Of a stretch of DNA of 64,000 nt, positions 19,161-29,024 are shown in pieces. The position numbers and the translations under genes are program-made. The stretch lies in assembly GCA_963693025.1 (NCBI GenBank), contig OY843749.1, positions 2,976,001 through 3,040,000 of the forward strand, in the 5' to 3' direction. How positions within the stretch are numbered: position 1 is the stretch's first letter; each line of letters opens with the position of its first letter. Origin of the DNA: JAHRAW01 sp963693025 (GTDB lineage Bacteria > Pseudomonadota > Gammaproteobacteria > Arenicellales > Poriferihabitantaceae). Below the pieces are notes generated by a model. That model ran no database searches. It was not told the origin of the DNA and saw nothing but the letters and a program-made list of their open reading frames with translations.

Positions 19161-20228
19161 GTGAACGCGGTGACCTCAAGGAGTCATGCGGTCGAGTTTG
19201 AGCGCGTGACATTGCGCTTCGGTGACATCGTCGCGGTCGATGAGGTGTCGCTCGCCATTGAACACGGCGAGTTTTTCTCGTTGCTGGGACCTTCCGGCTC
19301 GGGCAAGACTTCCTGCCTGCGCATGATTGCCGGGTTTGAGCGTCCGAGCGCCGGGCGCATCTTTCTGGATGGCGCCGCCACCGAGATGCTGCCGCCTTTC
19401 CGCCGGGATGTGAACACCGTGTTCCAGGATTACGCGCTGTTCCCCCACATGACGGTGCGGGAAAACGTCGCTTACAGCCTGATGATTCAGCGGGTCGCCA
19501 AAGCGGAGCGCAACCGGCGCGCCGAGCGCATGCTCGAAAAAGTGCGTCTGGACGGCATGGCACAGCGCAAGCCGGCGGAGTTGTCGGGGGGCCAGCGTCA
19601 GCGCGTGTCGCTGGCGCGTGCGTTGATCAACCGGCCGCGCGTGCTGTTGCTGGACGAGCCCCTGGGTGCGCTCGACCTCAAGTTGCGCGAGCAGATGCAG
19701 GAAGAGTTGAAGGCGTTGCAACGCGACCTCGGCATCACCTTCATCCACGTGACCCACGACCAGCAGGAAGCGCTCGCCATGAGCGACCGCGTGGCGGTTT
19801 TCAACCACGGTCGTGTCCGTCAGGTCAGCACGCCCAGAGACATCTACACCTACCCCGCCAACCCCTTCGTCGCCAACTTCGTCGGCGTCTCCAACCTGCT
19901 GAGCGCCACCGAAGCGAAGGCGTTGTTTGGAATAGATTCCGCGCTGGCAATTCGCCCGGAGTGCATCGTGTTGCGGCGAGACGCCGATAGCGATGACGCG
20001 GGCGATGGCGATCCCGACGCCAAGCGGTTGCGGCTGTCCGCCGTCGTCAAGGATGTGGTGTTTCAGGGGCATAGCCACAAACTCGCGCTCGACTGCGGGC
20101 GCGGCGTGACGCTGACCGGCGTGCTCGAACACCAACGAGAGAAATCCCTCGGCTTGCCGCGCGTCGGCGAGCGGTTGCGGTTGGACATCGACCGCAACGA
20201 CATTCAGTTGCTCGGCGAGGACGCATGA
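19161..20228 (+). CDS. polyamine-type ABC transporter ATP-binding protein
   Basis: A 355-residue ATPase of the PotA/PotG type that drives import. It has Walker A G-P-S-G-S-G-K-T-S (about 43), the signature L-S-G-G-Q-R-Q-R-V-S (about 140), Walker B V-L-L-L-D-E-P and the switch His in I-H-V-T-H-D-Q-Q-E-A. A C-terminal TOBE domain covers residues about 270-355. The start is GTG at 19161. Its stop overlaps the first permease gene by 4 bases (ATGA), showing tight translational coupling. Confidence 0.92.
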   Translation: MNAVTSRSHAVEFERVTLRFGDIVAVDEVSLAIEHGEFFSLLGPSGSGKTSCLRMIAGFERPSAGRIFLDGAATEMLPPFRRDVNTVFQDYALFPHMTVRENVAYSLMIQRVAKAERNRRAERMLEKVRLDGMAQRKPAELSGGQRQRVSLARALINRPRVLLLDEPLGALDLKLREQMQEELKALQRDLGITFIHVTHDQQEALAMSDRVAVFNHGRVRQVSTPRDIYTYPANPFVANFVGVSNLLSATEAKALFGIDSALAIRPECIVLRRDADSDDAGDGDPDAKRLRLSAVVKDVVFQGHSHKLALDCGRGVTLTGVLEHQREKSLGLPRVGERLRLDIDRNDIQLLGEDA

Positions 20229-21139
20229 TGCGGTCGGCGGCGCGCTTCGCGGTCTGGAGTTACCGCCATCCGAAAGGACTGCTGTTGTTGTTCCTGTTGC
20301 CGCCACTGTTGTGGCTCGGCGTGGTTTATCTCGGTGCGCTGTTTGCGTTGCTGGCGCAGAGTTTTTTCTCCATCGACGAATTCTCCGGCGCCATCGTGCG
20401 CGAGTTGACATTCAAGACCTACGGCGAATTGCTGAGCGCCGCCAATCTGGATGTCATCGCGCGCACCGTGTTGATGGCTGCCGCGGTCACCATCGCCGCC
20501 GCCGTCATCGCCTTCCCCATCGCCTACTTCGCCGCCCGTTACGCGCGCGGCTACCTGCGCGCGGTGTTCTACATCGGCATCATGCTGCCGTTGTGGTCGA
20601 GTTATCTCGTGCGGGTGTATGCGTGGAAATTGATTCTGGCGAAGGAGGGCATCCTCAACTGGGTGCTCGTCAAGTTGCATCTGACCTGGCTGCTGGAGGC
20701 GTTGCTGTCGCTGCCGACGCTGGGCGGCTCATCGCTGTCGGTCAGTTACTTCGGCACCTTTCTGGTGTTCGTGTATATCTGGTTGCCGTTCATGATTCTG
20801 CCGCTCCAGTCCGCATTGGAGCGGGTGCCGCGCTCGGTCACCGAAGCCTCCGCCGACCTCGGCGCGCGCCCGTGGGCGACGCTTCGCCACGTCGTCCTGC
20901 CACTGGCGTTGCCCGGCGCGATTGCCGGCTCCATCTTCACCTTTTCCCTGACGCTCGGCGACTACATCATCCCCGGCATCATCGGCTCATCGCGCCCCTT
21001 CATCGGCCAGGTGGTCTTCCTGCACCAGGGAACCGCCGGCAACATCCCGATGGCGGCGGCGTTTTCCGTGGTGCCGATTGTGGTGATGTTCGTCTACCTC
21101 ACGCTCGCGCGGCGCGCCGGGGCGTTCGATGCGCTTTAG
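20225..21139 (+). CDS. polyamine-type ABC transporter permease 1 (PotB-like)
   Basis: A 304-residue inner-membrane permease with about six helices. The EAA loop that contacts the ATPase is visible as E-A-S-A-D-L-G-A-R-P-W-A-T (about residues 214-226). It overlaps the ATPase gene by 4 bases and the second permease gene by 11 bases. Together they form the PotB/PotC-like channel of the importer. Confidence 0.9.
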   Translation: MMRSAARFAVWSYRHPKGLLLLFLLPPLLWLGVVYLGALFALLAQSFFSIDEFSGAIVRELTFKTYGELLSAANLDVIARTVLMAAAVTIAAAVIAFPIAYFAARYARGYLRAVFYIGIMLPLWSSYLVRVYAWKLILAKEGILNWVLVKLHLTWLLEALLSLPTLGGSSLSVSYFGTFLVFVYIWLPFMILPLQSALERVPRSVTEASADLGARPWATLRHVVLPLALPGAIAGSIFTFSLTLGDYIIPGIIGSSRPFIGQVVFLHQGTAGNIPMAAAFSVVPIVVMFVYLTLARRAGAFDAL

Positions 21140-21938
21140 GCGCGATCAACGCGTGTCGTTGCCGCTTGCGCTCGCGGCGGGCGCGGGCTTGCTGTTCCTG
21201 CTCGCGCCGCTGTGCCTGATTTTGTTGTATGCGCTGACCACCGAAGACAAGACCTTTCAGTTCCCGCCGCCGGGCTTGACCCTGAAATGGTTCGGCATCG
21301 CCTGGGAGCGTCAGGACATTCGTGATGCGCTGTTTCTGTCGTTCAAGGTGGCGCTGATTTCCACCGCCATCGCGCTGGTGCTCGGCACGCTGGCGGCGGC
21401 GGCGATGTACCGCCACCGTTTCTTTGGCCGCGAAAGCATCACCCTGCTCATCATCCTGCCAATCGCCTTGCCCGGCATCGTCACCGGCATCGCGTTGCGC
21501 TCGGCGTTCAGCCTGATGGAGATTCCGTTCAGCATCTGGACGATTATCCTGGGCCACGCCACCTTCTGCATCGTGGTGGTCTATAACAACGTCATCGCGC
21601 GCTTTCGCCGGACGTCGTATTCGCTCATCGAGGCGTCGATGGATCTCGGCGCCGGCGGCTGGCGGACTTTCTGGCATGTGGTGCTGCCCAACACCGCCAC
21701 CGCGTTGCTGGTCGGCGGGTTGCTCGCGTTTGCGCTCAGTTTTGACGAGGTCATCGTCACCACCTTCACCGCGGGTCAACAGACCACGCTGCCGATTTGG
21801 ATGTTGAGCGAGTTGGTGCGGCCACGGCAACGGCCCGTGACCAATGTTGTGGCGGTGTTCGTGATTGCGGTAACCTTTGTGCCGATTCTGCTGGCGTATT
21901 TTTTGACGCGCGATGCAGGCGGTGGCGCGGGGAAGTGA
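21129..21938 (+). CDS. polyamine-type ABC transporter permease 2 (PotC-like)
   Basis: A 269-residue second permease with about six membrane helices and the EAA loop E-A-S-M-D-L-G-A-G-G-W-R-T-F (about residues 166-179). It overlaps the first permease by 11 bases. The ureohydrolase gene follows after 58 bases on the same strand and is probably part of the same transcript. Confidence 0.9.
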   Translation: MRFRRDQRVSLPLALAAGAGLLFLLAPLCLILLYALTTEDKTFQFPPPGLTLKWFGIAWERQDIRDALFLSFKVALISTAIALVLGTLAAAAMYRHRFFGRESITLLIILPIALPGIVTGIALRSAFSLMEIPFSIWTIILGHATFCIVVVYNNVIARFRRTSYSLIEASMDLGAGGWRTFWHVVLPNTATALLVGGLLAFALSFDEVIVTTFTAGQQTTLPIWMLSELVRPRQRPVTNVVAVFVIAVTFVPILLAYFLTRDAGGGAGK

Positions 21939-21996
21939 GTGGCGCGCATCGAATGGCGTGCGCGCCGCATTGTTGAAACCAACCGGGTGATAAGTG

Positions 21997-22998
21997 ATGA
22001 CTGAAAGCAAAAAGCAAAAAGACCACGCGACTATGCTGGACGGGTTGTATTGGTGGGGTATTCCGACTTTGTTTCGGTGTCCGCATAATCCCGACCTCGC
22101 GCAGTGCGATATTGGCTTGGTCGGCGTGCCGCACAGCACCGGTAACGGCACTACCGAGCGCGACCAGCATCTTGGTCCGCGTGCGGTTCGGAATGTTAGT
22201 GCGATGGGGCGGCGGGTGCATATGGAATTTAATATTGACCCGTGGCGGCGTTGTCGTATCAGCGATTTGGGGGATGTGCCGTTGCCGCATGCCAACGACA
22301 ACGAAAAGTGCATCGAACATATCACGCAGTTCTACCGCGACATCGACGCCGCCGGAGTCAAGCCGGTGTCCGTCGGCGGCGACCACTCGGTCACCGGCGG
22401 TATCTTGCAAGCGATTGCCGGCAAGCAAGCGCGGTTGAGCGGCGGCGAAAAAGCGGTGCTGTTGCATTTTGACGCGCACACCGACGCCTATCACAACCTC
22501 GACCACTTCCTCGGGGCGGTCAAGTCGGCGGCGCACTGGGCGAGTTATTTGGTCAGGGACGGACACGTGGACGCGGCGCACAGCGTGCAAGTCGGCATTC
22601 GCGGCAACCCGCGCACGCTCGACTGGCTGGAGCCGAGCCGCGACCTCGGCTACGAAGTCATTCGCAAGGACGACTTCGACGAGTTGGGCGTTGAGAAGTG
22701 CATCGAAATCATTCACCAACGCATCGGCGACCGCCCGCTGTATATCACCTTTGATTTGGACTGCCTCGACCCCACCGTGGCGCCGGGGGTTGCCAACATC
22801 GAGGCCGGTTGCGAAGGGTTGCGAATGGCCGATGTGACGCGCATTCTGCAGGCGATGCGCGGGCGCAACATCATCGGCGGCGATGTGGTGTGCCTGATGC
22901 CGAGCAAAGATTCGCCCAATCAAATCACCGCGCTGGTGGCGATGTCGGTGATGTTTGAAATCGTCAGTTTGATTGCCGACGGTGTTGCGGTGGAGTGA
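21997..22998 (+). CDS. arginase/agmatinase-family ureohydrolase
   Basis: A 333-residue binuclear manganese (or nickel) hydrolase of the ureohydrolase superfamily. All metal motifs are present: G-G-D-H-S-V (about 125), D-A-H-T-D-A-Y (about 154-160) and D-L-D-C-L-D-P (about 250). It is longer at the N-terminus than simple agmatinases (L-D-G-L-Y-W-W-G-I-P-T-L-F-R-C), a feature of the guanidino-acid/agmatinase-like subgroups. It would split urea from a guanidino compound such as agmatine, guanidinobutyrate or guanidinopropionate; the exact substrate is not readable. It follows the ABC importer closely, suggesting uptake and hydrolysis of the same compound. A GTG one codon upstream is an alternative start. 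Confidence 0.85.
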   Translation: MTESKKQKDHATMLDGLYWWGIPTLFRCPHNPDLAQCDIGLVGVPHSTGNGTTERDQHLGPRAVRNVSAMGRRVHMEFNIDPWRRCRISDLGDVPLPHANDNEKCIEHITQFYRDIDAAGVKPVSVGGDHSVTGGILQAIAGKQARLSGGEKAVLLHFDAHTDAYHNLDHFLGAVKSAAHWASYLVRDGHVDAAHSVQVGIRGNPRTLDWLEPSRDLGYEVIRKDDFDELGVEKCIEIIHQRIGDRPLYITFDLDCLDPTVAPGVANIEAGCEGLRMADVTRILQAMRGRNIIGGDVVCLMPSKDSPNQITALVAMSVMFEIVSLIADGVAVE

Positions 22999-23011
22999 CT
23001 GCGGCGGCGGT

Positions 23012-23842
23012 TTATTTTTCCTCGCCGGGTGTTTCGTTTTCGTTTTCGCTTTCGTTAAGGTCGCCGTCATCCGCGCCTTCTTCATACCATTCGGGGTCGA
23101 GTAGCGCGTCTTCCTCGTCCATGTAATACGGCTCCAATTCGTCATCGGTATTGTCATCGTCATACGGTGGCGGGCTCTCCGCCGGCGCCGCCACCGGCAA
23201 GCGCCACTGGTCGCCAATCACCGGGTCTTCCGAATCGTCATCCTCCCAGTCGTATTTCTCGGCGGGCGGTTGCGGGTCGTGCGCGCGCAGAACAAACGCG
23301 CAAGCCGCGCCCGCCAGCGCGCCGAAGAGGTGATATTCAAACGAGATGCCGGAATCTTCCGGCAGCAATCCAATCAGCATCCCGCTGTAAAGAAACAACA
23401 CCGCCGTGGAAAACCCAACCGAGCCGCGGTCTTTACGCAGCATCCCGACCACCAACAGAAAAAACATCATCCCGTACACCAAACCGCTGGCGCCAAGATG
23501 ATAAGCATCACGCGCAAACAACCACACACCGACACCCGGCGCAAGATGCAGAAACGGCAACGCAAACTGAGACGCGCGCGGATAGAGAAACAACATCCCC
23601 GTTCCCAGCAACAACAACGGCAGCGTGTTGGAAATCAAATGCTCAAACGAGCCATGCACCAACGGCGCCAACGGAATTCCAACAAGCCCCGCTATGGTGC
23701 GCGGGTAAACTCCGGGTTTGATTGCGGTTGGCAGGAGCAATGCATCGACGAAGTGGATTAACCACAGTAGCAACGCGAAAGCCGCGGTTAAGAGCGCGGC
23801 GTTGCGTAGGGAGATGGTTTTTGGCGGCGGGTGTGTTGGCAA
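23012..23842 (-). CDS. rhomboid-family intramembrane serine protease
   Basis: A 276-residue membrane protein with about six helices in residues 12-190. The catalytic Ser lies in G-A-S-G-L-V-Y-G (about 117-124) and the catalytic His in E-Y-H-L-F-G-A-L-A-G (about 169-178). The H-G-S-F-E-H-L-I-S-N-T stretch (about 63-73) is the family's oxyanion/loop region. The C-terminal 85 residues are a strongly acidic, low-complexity cytoplasmic tail rich in D, E, Y and P, which is unusual and could be a binding or regulatory segment. The gene is convergent with the ureohydrolase, with a 13-base gap. Confidence 0.85.
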   Translation of the reverse strand: MPTHPPPKTISLRNAALLTAAFALLLWLIHFVDALLLPTAIKPGVYPRTIAGLVGIPLAPLVHGSFEHLISNTLPLLLLGTGMLFLYPRASQFALPFLHLAPGVGVWLFARDAYHLGASGLVYGMMFFLLVVGMLRKDRGSVGFSTAVLFLYSGMLIGLLPEDSGISFEYHLFGALAGAACAFVLRAHDPQPPAEKYDWEDDDSEDPVIGDQWRLPVAAPAESPPPYDDDNTDDELEPYYMDEEDALLDPEWYEEGADDGDLNESENENETPGEEK

Positions 23843-23911
23843 GGGTTGATGGTTTGTGTGGGAGTTGTGTTGTATTTTGCCATGGTTGGCGTTTACTTAA
23901 AAACCACCACT

Positions 23912-24154
23912 TCGTCATCGAGAGCGGTAGAAAACAGGGAGCCCCAAACCCCGTCATTCTCGAACGATAGAAAAATAGGGAGCGTCAGCGACCATATTTT
24001 TCATCGCCTTCGGGAATCTTCCTAAGTCTACCGTGAATTCCAACAAAGCCCGTGCCAGTATTAGGAAGATTCCCGAGGACGCAAGTGTCCGTAAGCCGCC
24101 GCTTAAAAGAAGAAGCGCGGCGACTAACGGACACTAACGCTCGAGAATGACGAG
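23912..24154. repeat. composite palindromic repeat, copy C
   Basis: A copy in the same orientation as copy B. The central palindrome has GGGAATCTTCCTAAG with TTAGGAAGATTCCC: compared with copy A, both arms have changed together so that pairing is kept. A half-unit (23912-23950) precedes the full unit at 23951-24151. It lies in the gap between the rhomboid gene and the Rieske-GltS gene. Confidence 0.83.
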
Positions 24155-24268
24155 TAGTAGGCGCGCGGCGGTGGTAGGATGTGGCGTGTTGGGGTTGGGG
24201 GTGGCGCGGCGGTGGTTGTGGTGGCGCGAAGAAAGAAATACCGCATAGCCGCCAAGCGCCCACAGGTA

Positions 24269-24274
24269 TATAAT
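24269..24274 (+). promoter_or_regulatory. -10 element upstream of Rieske-GltS gene
   Basis: A TATAAT within GGTATATAATCCC lies about 108 bases upstream of the ATG at 24382. No clear -35 is visible at the standard spacing. Confidence 0.35.
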
Positions 24275-24381
24275 CCCTCATCAAACCACCGCCGCAACCC
24301 GCTTGCTTTTTCGGTGAACGGACAGCGAACGCCGCGTGTTGTCATACCGGTAATTAAATTTTGTTGAACGCGAACAGCACT

Positions 24382-25995
24382 ATGAAAAAACTAAACATTG
24401 CCGACTGGAATAAACTCGAAGAACGACAACCAACCCACGCATTGGTCTCCAACGTCGACCTGGTCATCATCCGCTACGGCGAATCGGTCTCCGTGTTGTA
24501 TGGGCGTTGTGCTCATCGGGGGGCGTTGATGGCGGATGGTTATATCACCGGCGACAACATCATCTGCGGTTTGCATGGGTGGGATTACCGCTTTGACACG
24601 GGTGTCAGCGAATACAACAACAGCGAAACCCTGCCCAAGTTCACCGCGTGGATTGAGCAAGGCAAGGTGTGCGTGGATGAGGATGAAATTCTCGACTGGG
24701 AGCGCGCGCATCCGCAGCCTTATCGCCGCGCGTCTTATCAGGGCGCGTATCAAGACCCGGTCGGCACGCCCGATGAGCCGCATGTTAAATTGATTCGCCA
24801 ACTCGCCGGTTCCGGGCTGAGCAAGACCGGGCACCACGGGCCGATGGGCGCGATGGGCGTGAGTCGGGAGCAACTGCCGCAGTGGGATGAATTGCAATTC
24901 GTCGTCGGGCAACTGGCGACTATGCCGCGGCTGGACGACGATGCGGTCGGCACCGACCTGGTCATCGGCGCCGCGGCGGCGAAGCCGTTGAAACTCGCCA
25001 TCCCGTTGTTCGTGTCGGACATGAGTTTTGGCGCGTTGTCGGAGGAGGCGAAAATCGCGTTGTCCAAAGGCGCGGAACTCGCCGGCACCGGCATTTGCTC
25101 CGGCGAGGGCGGCGTGCTTCCCGAAGAGCAAGCCGCCAACAGCCGCTATTTTTATCAACTGGCGTCGGCGCGCTTCGGGTTTGGCTGGGACAAGGTGAAA
25201 AAATGCCAGGCGTTTCATTTCAAGGGCGGGCAGGGCGCGAAAACGGGCACCGGCGGGCATCTGCCCGGTGTCAAGGTGCAGGGCAAAATTGCGGAGGTGC
25301 GGGGCTTGCAAGCGGGGCAGCCGGCGATTTCCCCGGCGCGCTTTCCGGACTGGGACAGCGTGGCGCAGATTGCCGATTACGCCGCCGAAGTGCGCGAACA
25401 AACCGGCGGAATTCCGGTCGGCTACAAGTTGTCGGCGCAGCACATTGAGCGGGACATCGACGCCGCGCTGGAGGTCGGCGTGGATTACATCATCTTGGAC
25501 GGACGCGGCGGCGGCACCGGCGCGGCGCCGTTGATATTCAGGGAGAACATCTCAGTGCCGACGATTGCGGCGGTCGCGCGCGCGCGCCGTCATCTCGACC
25601 GGTGCGAGCAGAAACAAGTCGCCTTGATCGCCACCGGCGGGCTCAGAACGCCGGCTGATTTCGCCAAGGCGATGGCGCTCGGCGCCGATGGCGTGGCGCT
25701 CTCCAACGCCGCGTTGCAAGCCATCGGCTGCCTCGGCATGCGCGCCTGCCACACCAACAACTGCCCGGTCGGCATCGCCACGCAGAAAAAAGATTTGCGC
25801 GCGCGCCTGATTGTGGACGACGCCGCCAAGCGCCTCGACCGCTTCTTTCGCGCCTCGGTCGAGCTCATGCAAATCCTCGCGCGCGCATGCGGACACACGC
25901 ACTTGAATCAGTTTACGCTTTCCGACCTCACCACTTTCAACCGCGACATGGCGTATTTGACCGGTGTCGCTTATGGCGGCGTGGTTTCGTTGTAA
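24382..25995 (+). CDS. Rieske domain-FMN glutamate-synthase-like fusion protein
   Basis: A 537-residue two-domain protein. An N-terminal Rieske [2Fe-2S] domain has C43-x-H45 and C62-x2-H65 (C-A-H-R-G and C-G-L-H-G-W). The rest (about 140-537) is the FMN-binding synthase domain of GltB-type enzymes: I-P-L-F-V-S-D-M-S-F-G-A-L, G-G-Q-G-A-K-T-G-T-G-G-H-L-P-G, D-G-R-G-G-G-T-G-A-A-P and the 3Fe-4S loop C-H-T-N-N-C-P-V-G-I-A-T-Q. No amidotransferase domain is present. It probably performs FMN redox chemistry on an imino/keto or amino substrate, with the Rieske cluster as electron entry or exit (inference). I start at the ATG at 24382. The next gene, also a Rieske fusion, begins 24 bases later. Confidence 0.85.
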   Translation: MKKLNIADWNKLEERQPTHALVSNVDLVIIRYGESVSVLYGRCAHRGALMADGYITGDNIICGLHGWDYRFDTGVSEYNNSETLPKFTAWIEQGKVCVDEDEILDWERAHPQPYRRASYQGAYQDPVGTPDEPHVKLIRQLAGSGLSKTGHHGPMGAMGVSREQLPQWDELQFVVGQLATMPRLDDDAVGTDLVIGAAAAKPLKLAIPLFVSDMSFGALSEEAKIALSKGAELAGTGICSGEGGVLPEEQAANSRYFYQLASARFGFGWDKVKKCQAFHFKGGQGAKTGTGGHLPGVKVQGKIAEVRGLQAGQPAISPARFPDWDSVAQIADYAAEVREQTGGIPVGYKLSAQHIERDIDAALEVGVDYIILDGRGGGTGAAPLIFRENISVPTIAAVARARRHLDRCEQKQVALIATGGLRTPADFAKAMALGADGVALSNAALQAIGCLGMRACHTNNCPVGIATQKKDLRARLIVDDAAKRLDRFFRASVELMQILARACGHTHLNQFTLSDLTTFNRDMAYLTGVAYGGVVSL

Positions 25996-26019
25996 CCGCC
26001 CGCCGCGCGACAACCAACA

Positions 26020-28029
26020 ATGCCCATGACCCAAACGCACACGCCCGAATTACAATGGCACAAAATCGCCGACCTCGACGAGTTGCCCGAGGGCCGCGTC
26101 AAGACCGTAACCGCCGGCGCCAAGTCGATGGCGTTGACGCATGTCAACGGCGAATACACCGCGATGGACAACCACTGCCCGCATCAGGGCGGACCGCTCG
26201 GCGAGGGCTCCATTGAAGTCGGCAACGATGGCAAATGCTGGTTGCGTTGTCCGTGGCACGGCTGGGATTTTGACCCGCAGACCGGCAAGCCGCCCGGCGG
26301 ACACGCGGACTCGGGGCAGACACTCTACGCGCTGGAAACCCGCGAAGACGGCATCTATCTCGGGCTGGAAGTTGAGCCGGAAAAAATCCCGACCATTTCC
26401 GATGTGATGGTGGAAACCATGGTGAACTGGGGCGTGAAATCCGTGTTCGGCATGGTCGGGCATTCCAACCTGGGGCTCGCCGATGCGTTGCGCGTGCAAG
26501 AGGCGAAGGGCAAGGTCAACTACTACGGCATCCGGCACGAGGGCAGCGCCGCGTTTGCCTGCTCCGGCTACGCCAAAGCATCGGGCAAACCGGCGGCGTG
26601 CCTGACCATCGCCGGTCCCGGCGCAACCAATCTGCTGACCGGGTTGTGGGACGCCAAGGTGGACCGCGCGCCGGTGTTGGCGCTCACCGGTCAGGTCAAT
26701 GTGCAGGTGTTCGGTCCCGGCGCGTTTCAGGAAATCGACCTCGCATCGGCGTTTGAATCGGTGGCGGAGTTTAGCCAAACCGTCTTGCACACCAGCAAGC
26801 ACGGCGAGTTGATGAGCCTGGCGTGCAAGAACGCCATCGTCAACCGCCTGCCGGCGCATCTGATTTTTCCGGACGACGTGCAGACCATTGAAGCGGGCGC
26901 GAATGCCAAGGCGCAGGCGGGACATCCGCAGGGGCGTCTGGGCAATCCCGCTATCACGCCTTCCGAGGAGTCGGTGGCGCAGGCGGTCGCGCTGCTGGCG
27001 CAACATCGCAGACCCATCATCATCGCCGGCTATGGCGCCAAGCACGCTATGCGCGAGGTCATTGCGCTGGCGGAAAAACTGGGCGCGCCAATACTCACCA
27101 CCTTCAAGGGCAAGGGGCAAATTGCGGACGACCATCCGCTGGCGGCGGGCGTGCTCGGGCGGTCGGGAACGCCGATTGCGAGTTGGTTTATGAATGAATG
27201 CGATTTGATTCTGGCGTTTGGCTCGTCGTTTTCTAATCACACCGGCATCACCGAAAAACGCCCGATTATTCAGGTTGATTTTGAGCAGATGGCGCTCGGT
27301 AAATTTCATCCGGTGACGCTGCCGGTGTGGGGCGAAATCGCCACCACCGCGCGCTTGCTCGGCGAGCGCATCCGAGTCGCCGGCAAAGTTGAAACCGTCG
27401 ACCAACGCGATGAAGTCGCCGAGCGTTGGAAAATTTGGCGCAGCGAAAAACAAAACCGCCGCAGCGACGAGCGCGGCAAAGGCATCAACTCCGCCGTCAT
27501 CTTCGATGCGTTGACGCGCTTGCTGCCCGGCGATGCAATCATTGCGGTCGATGTCGGCAACAACACCTATTCATTCGGCCGCTATTTTGAATGCGCGCAG
27601 CAGTCGGTGTTGATGTCGGGCTATCTCGGCTCCATCGGGTTTTCATTCCCCGCCGCGATGGGCGCGTGGGCGGCGACGCGGGATTGCGAAGAATTGCGCG
27701 GTCGTCCGGTGGTCTCAATCAGCGGCGACGGCGGCTTTGGGCAATACCTCGCGGACTTCACCACCGCCGTCAAATACAAAATGAACATCACGCACATCTT
27801 GCTGAACAACCACCAGTTGGGAAAAATTACCAAAGAGCAGCGCGCGGCGGAGTGGCAAGTGTGGCAGACCGCGTTGCATAATCCGAACTTCGCCGCGTAT
27901 GCAAAGTTATGCGGCGCGTTTGGCGAGCGCGTGACGCAGCCCGGCAAGTTGGATGAAGCGGTAACGCGCGCGCTCGCCCACGACGGTCCGGCGCTGGTTG
28001 AAATTATTTCCGACCCGGATGCAATATAA
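26020..28029 (+). CDS. Rieske domain-TPP-dependent enzyme fusion
   Basis: A 669-residue fusion. The N-terminal Rieske domain has C53-x-H55 and C77-x2-H80 (C-P-H-Q-G and C-P-W-H-G-W). From about residue 125 it is a thiamine-pyrophosphate enzyme of the acetolactate synthase/pyruvate oxidase class: the catalytic Glu lies in R-H-E-G-S-A-A-F (about 176), and the TPP/Mg motif starts at G-D-G-G-F (about 566), ending in L-L-N-N. Such enzymes decarboxylate 2-keto acids. A Rieske cluster fused to one suggests oxidative decarboxylation with electrons passed on, perhaps to the ferredoxin encoded nearby (inference). It is 24 bases after the Rieske-GltS gene and 44 before a LysE-type exporter. Confidence 0.85.
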   Translation: MPMTQTHTPELQWHKIADLDELPEGRVKTVTAGAKSMALTHVNGEYTAMDNHCPHQGGPLGEGSIEVGNDGKCWLRCPWHGWDFDPQTGKPPGGHADSGQTLYALETREDGIYLGLEVEPEKIPTISDVMVETMVNWGVKSVFGMVGHSNLGLADALRVQEAKGKVNYYGIRHEGSAAFACSGYAKASGKPAACLTIAGPGATNLLTGLWDAKVDRAPVLALTGQVNVQVFGPGAFQEIDLASAFESVAEFSQTVLHTSKHGELMSLACKNAIVNRLPAHLIFPDDVQTIEAGANAKAQAGHPQGRLGNPAITPSEESVAQAVALLAQHRRPIIIAGYGAKHAMREVIALAEKLGAPILTTFKGKGQIADDHPLAAGVLGRSGTPIASWFMNECDLILAFGSSFSNHTGITEKRPIIQVDFEQMALGKFHPVTLPVWGEIATTARLLGERIRVAGKVETVDQRDEVAERWKIWRSEKQNRRSDERGKGINSAVIFDALTRLLPGDAIIAVDVGNNTYSFGRYFECAQQSVLMSGYLGSIGFSFPAAMGAWAATRDCEELRGRPVVSISGDGGFGQYLADFTTAVKYKMNITHILLNNHQLGKITKEQRAAEWQVWQTALHNPNFAAYAKLCGAFGERVTQPGKLDEAVTRALAHDGPALVEIISDPDAI

Positions 28030-28073
28030 ATTGCGGGAACACCCCAAGCGCTAAACGCGCCGCACTTCGAGCG

Positions 28074-28697
28074 ATGAACTACGAAACGATCACCGCCCTG
28101 ACGGTCTTTGCGCTGGTCGCCGCCATGACACCGGGTCCCAATACCTTGATGCTGCTGACATCCGGCGCCAACTTCGGATTCAGGCGAAGCCTCCCGCACA
28201 TGTCGGGCATCCTCGCCGGGTTTGCCCTCATGGTGGTGTTGGTGGGCATCGGCTTGATGCAGTTATTCAACGCCTTCCCGGTCAGTTATCTCGTGCTAAA
28301 GTTTGCCAGCATCGCCTACCTGTTGTTCCTCGCGTGGAAAATTGCGACCGCCTCCAAACCCGATGACGGCGGCGGTGGCGAGGGCGGCGAAATCGTGCAA
28401 GGCAAACCATTCACTTTCTTACAAGCCGCGCTCTTTCAATGGGTCAATCCCAAAGCCTGGGCGGCTGTGCTCGCCGCCCTCAGCGCCTACACGCCGCCGT
28501 CGCGCCCGCTATCCGGCGTCTTTCTGGTCGCGCTAATTTTCACGCTGGTGAACGTGCTGTCCGCTTGCACCTGGACGGTGGCGGGCGTGCAGGCAAGACG
28601 CTTGTTATCCGAGCCGTTGAAACTGCGCGTCTTCAACGTGACGATGGCGTTGTTGTTGGTCGCCACGCTGTATCCCATTTTGTTTAACCGCATTTGA
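28074..28697 (+). CDS. LysE-family amino-acid exporter
   Basis: A 207-residue membrane protein with about six hydrophobic helices. The family N-terminal motif A-A-M-T-P-G-P-N-T-L-M-L is present (about 16-27), and N-P-K-A-W lies in the middle. LysE/RhtB carriers export amino acids or related solutes. Its place between the Rieske-TPP enzyme and the ferredoxin suggests that it exports a product or toxic intermediate of that pathway (inference). The ferredoxin gene follows after 7 bases. Confidence 0.88.
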   Translation: MNYETITALTVFALVAAMTPGPNTLMLLTSGANFGFRRSLPHMSGILAGFALMVVLVGIGLMQLFNAFPVSYLVLKFASIAYLLFLAWKIATASKPDDGGGGEGGEIVQGKPFTFLQAALFQWVNPKAWAAVLAALSAYTPPSRPLSGVFLVALIFTLVNVLSACTWTVAGVQARRLLSEPLKLRVFNVTMALLLVATLYPILFNRI

Positions 28698-28704
28698 GCG
28701 CACG

Positions 28705-29024
28705 ATGACCGTCATCAACTTCATCCTCGCCGACGGCAGCCGCCACGCCGTTGAAGCCACCGACGGCGAAGTGGTCATGCGCGTCGCCGTGCGCAGCGGC
28801 TTCTCCGGCATTCTCGCGGAATGCGGCGGCGCGTGCAGTTGCGCCACCTGCCATGTGCATATCGACCCGTCGTGGGTCGACAAACTGCCGCCCAAAGACG
28901 AACTGGAAACCGAGATGTTGGACTTTGCCGAAGGCGTGGACGCGACCAGCCGCCTCAGTTGCCAAATCAAAATCACCCCGGCGTTGGATGGTTTAATCGT
29001 CCACGTGCCGGAGTCGCAGTATTG

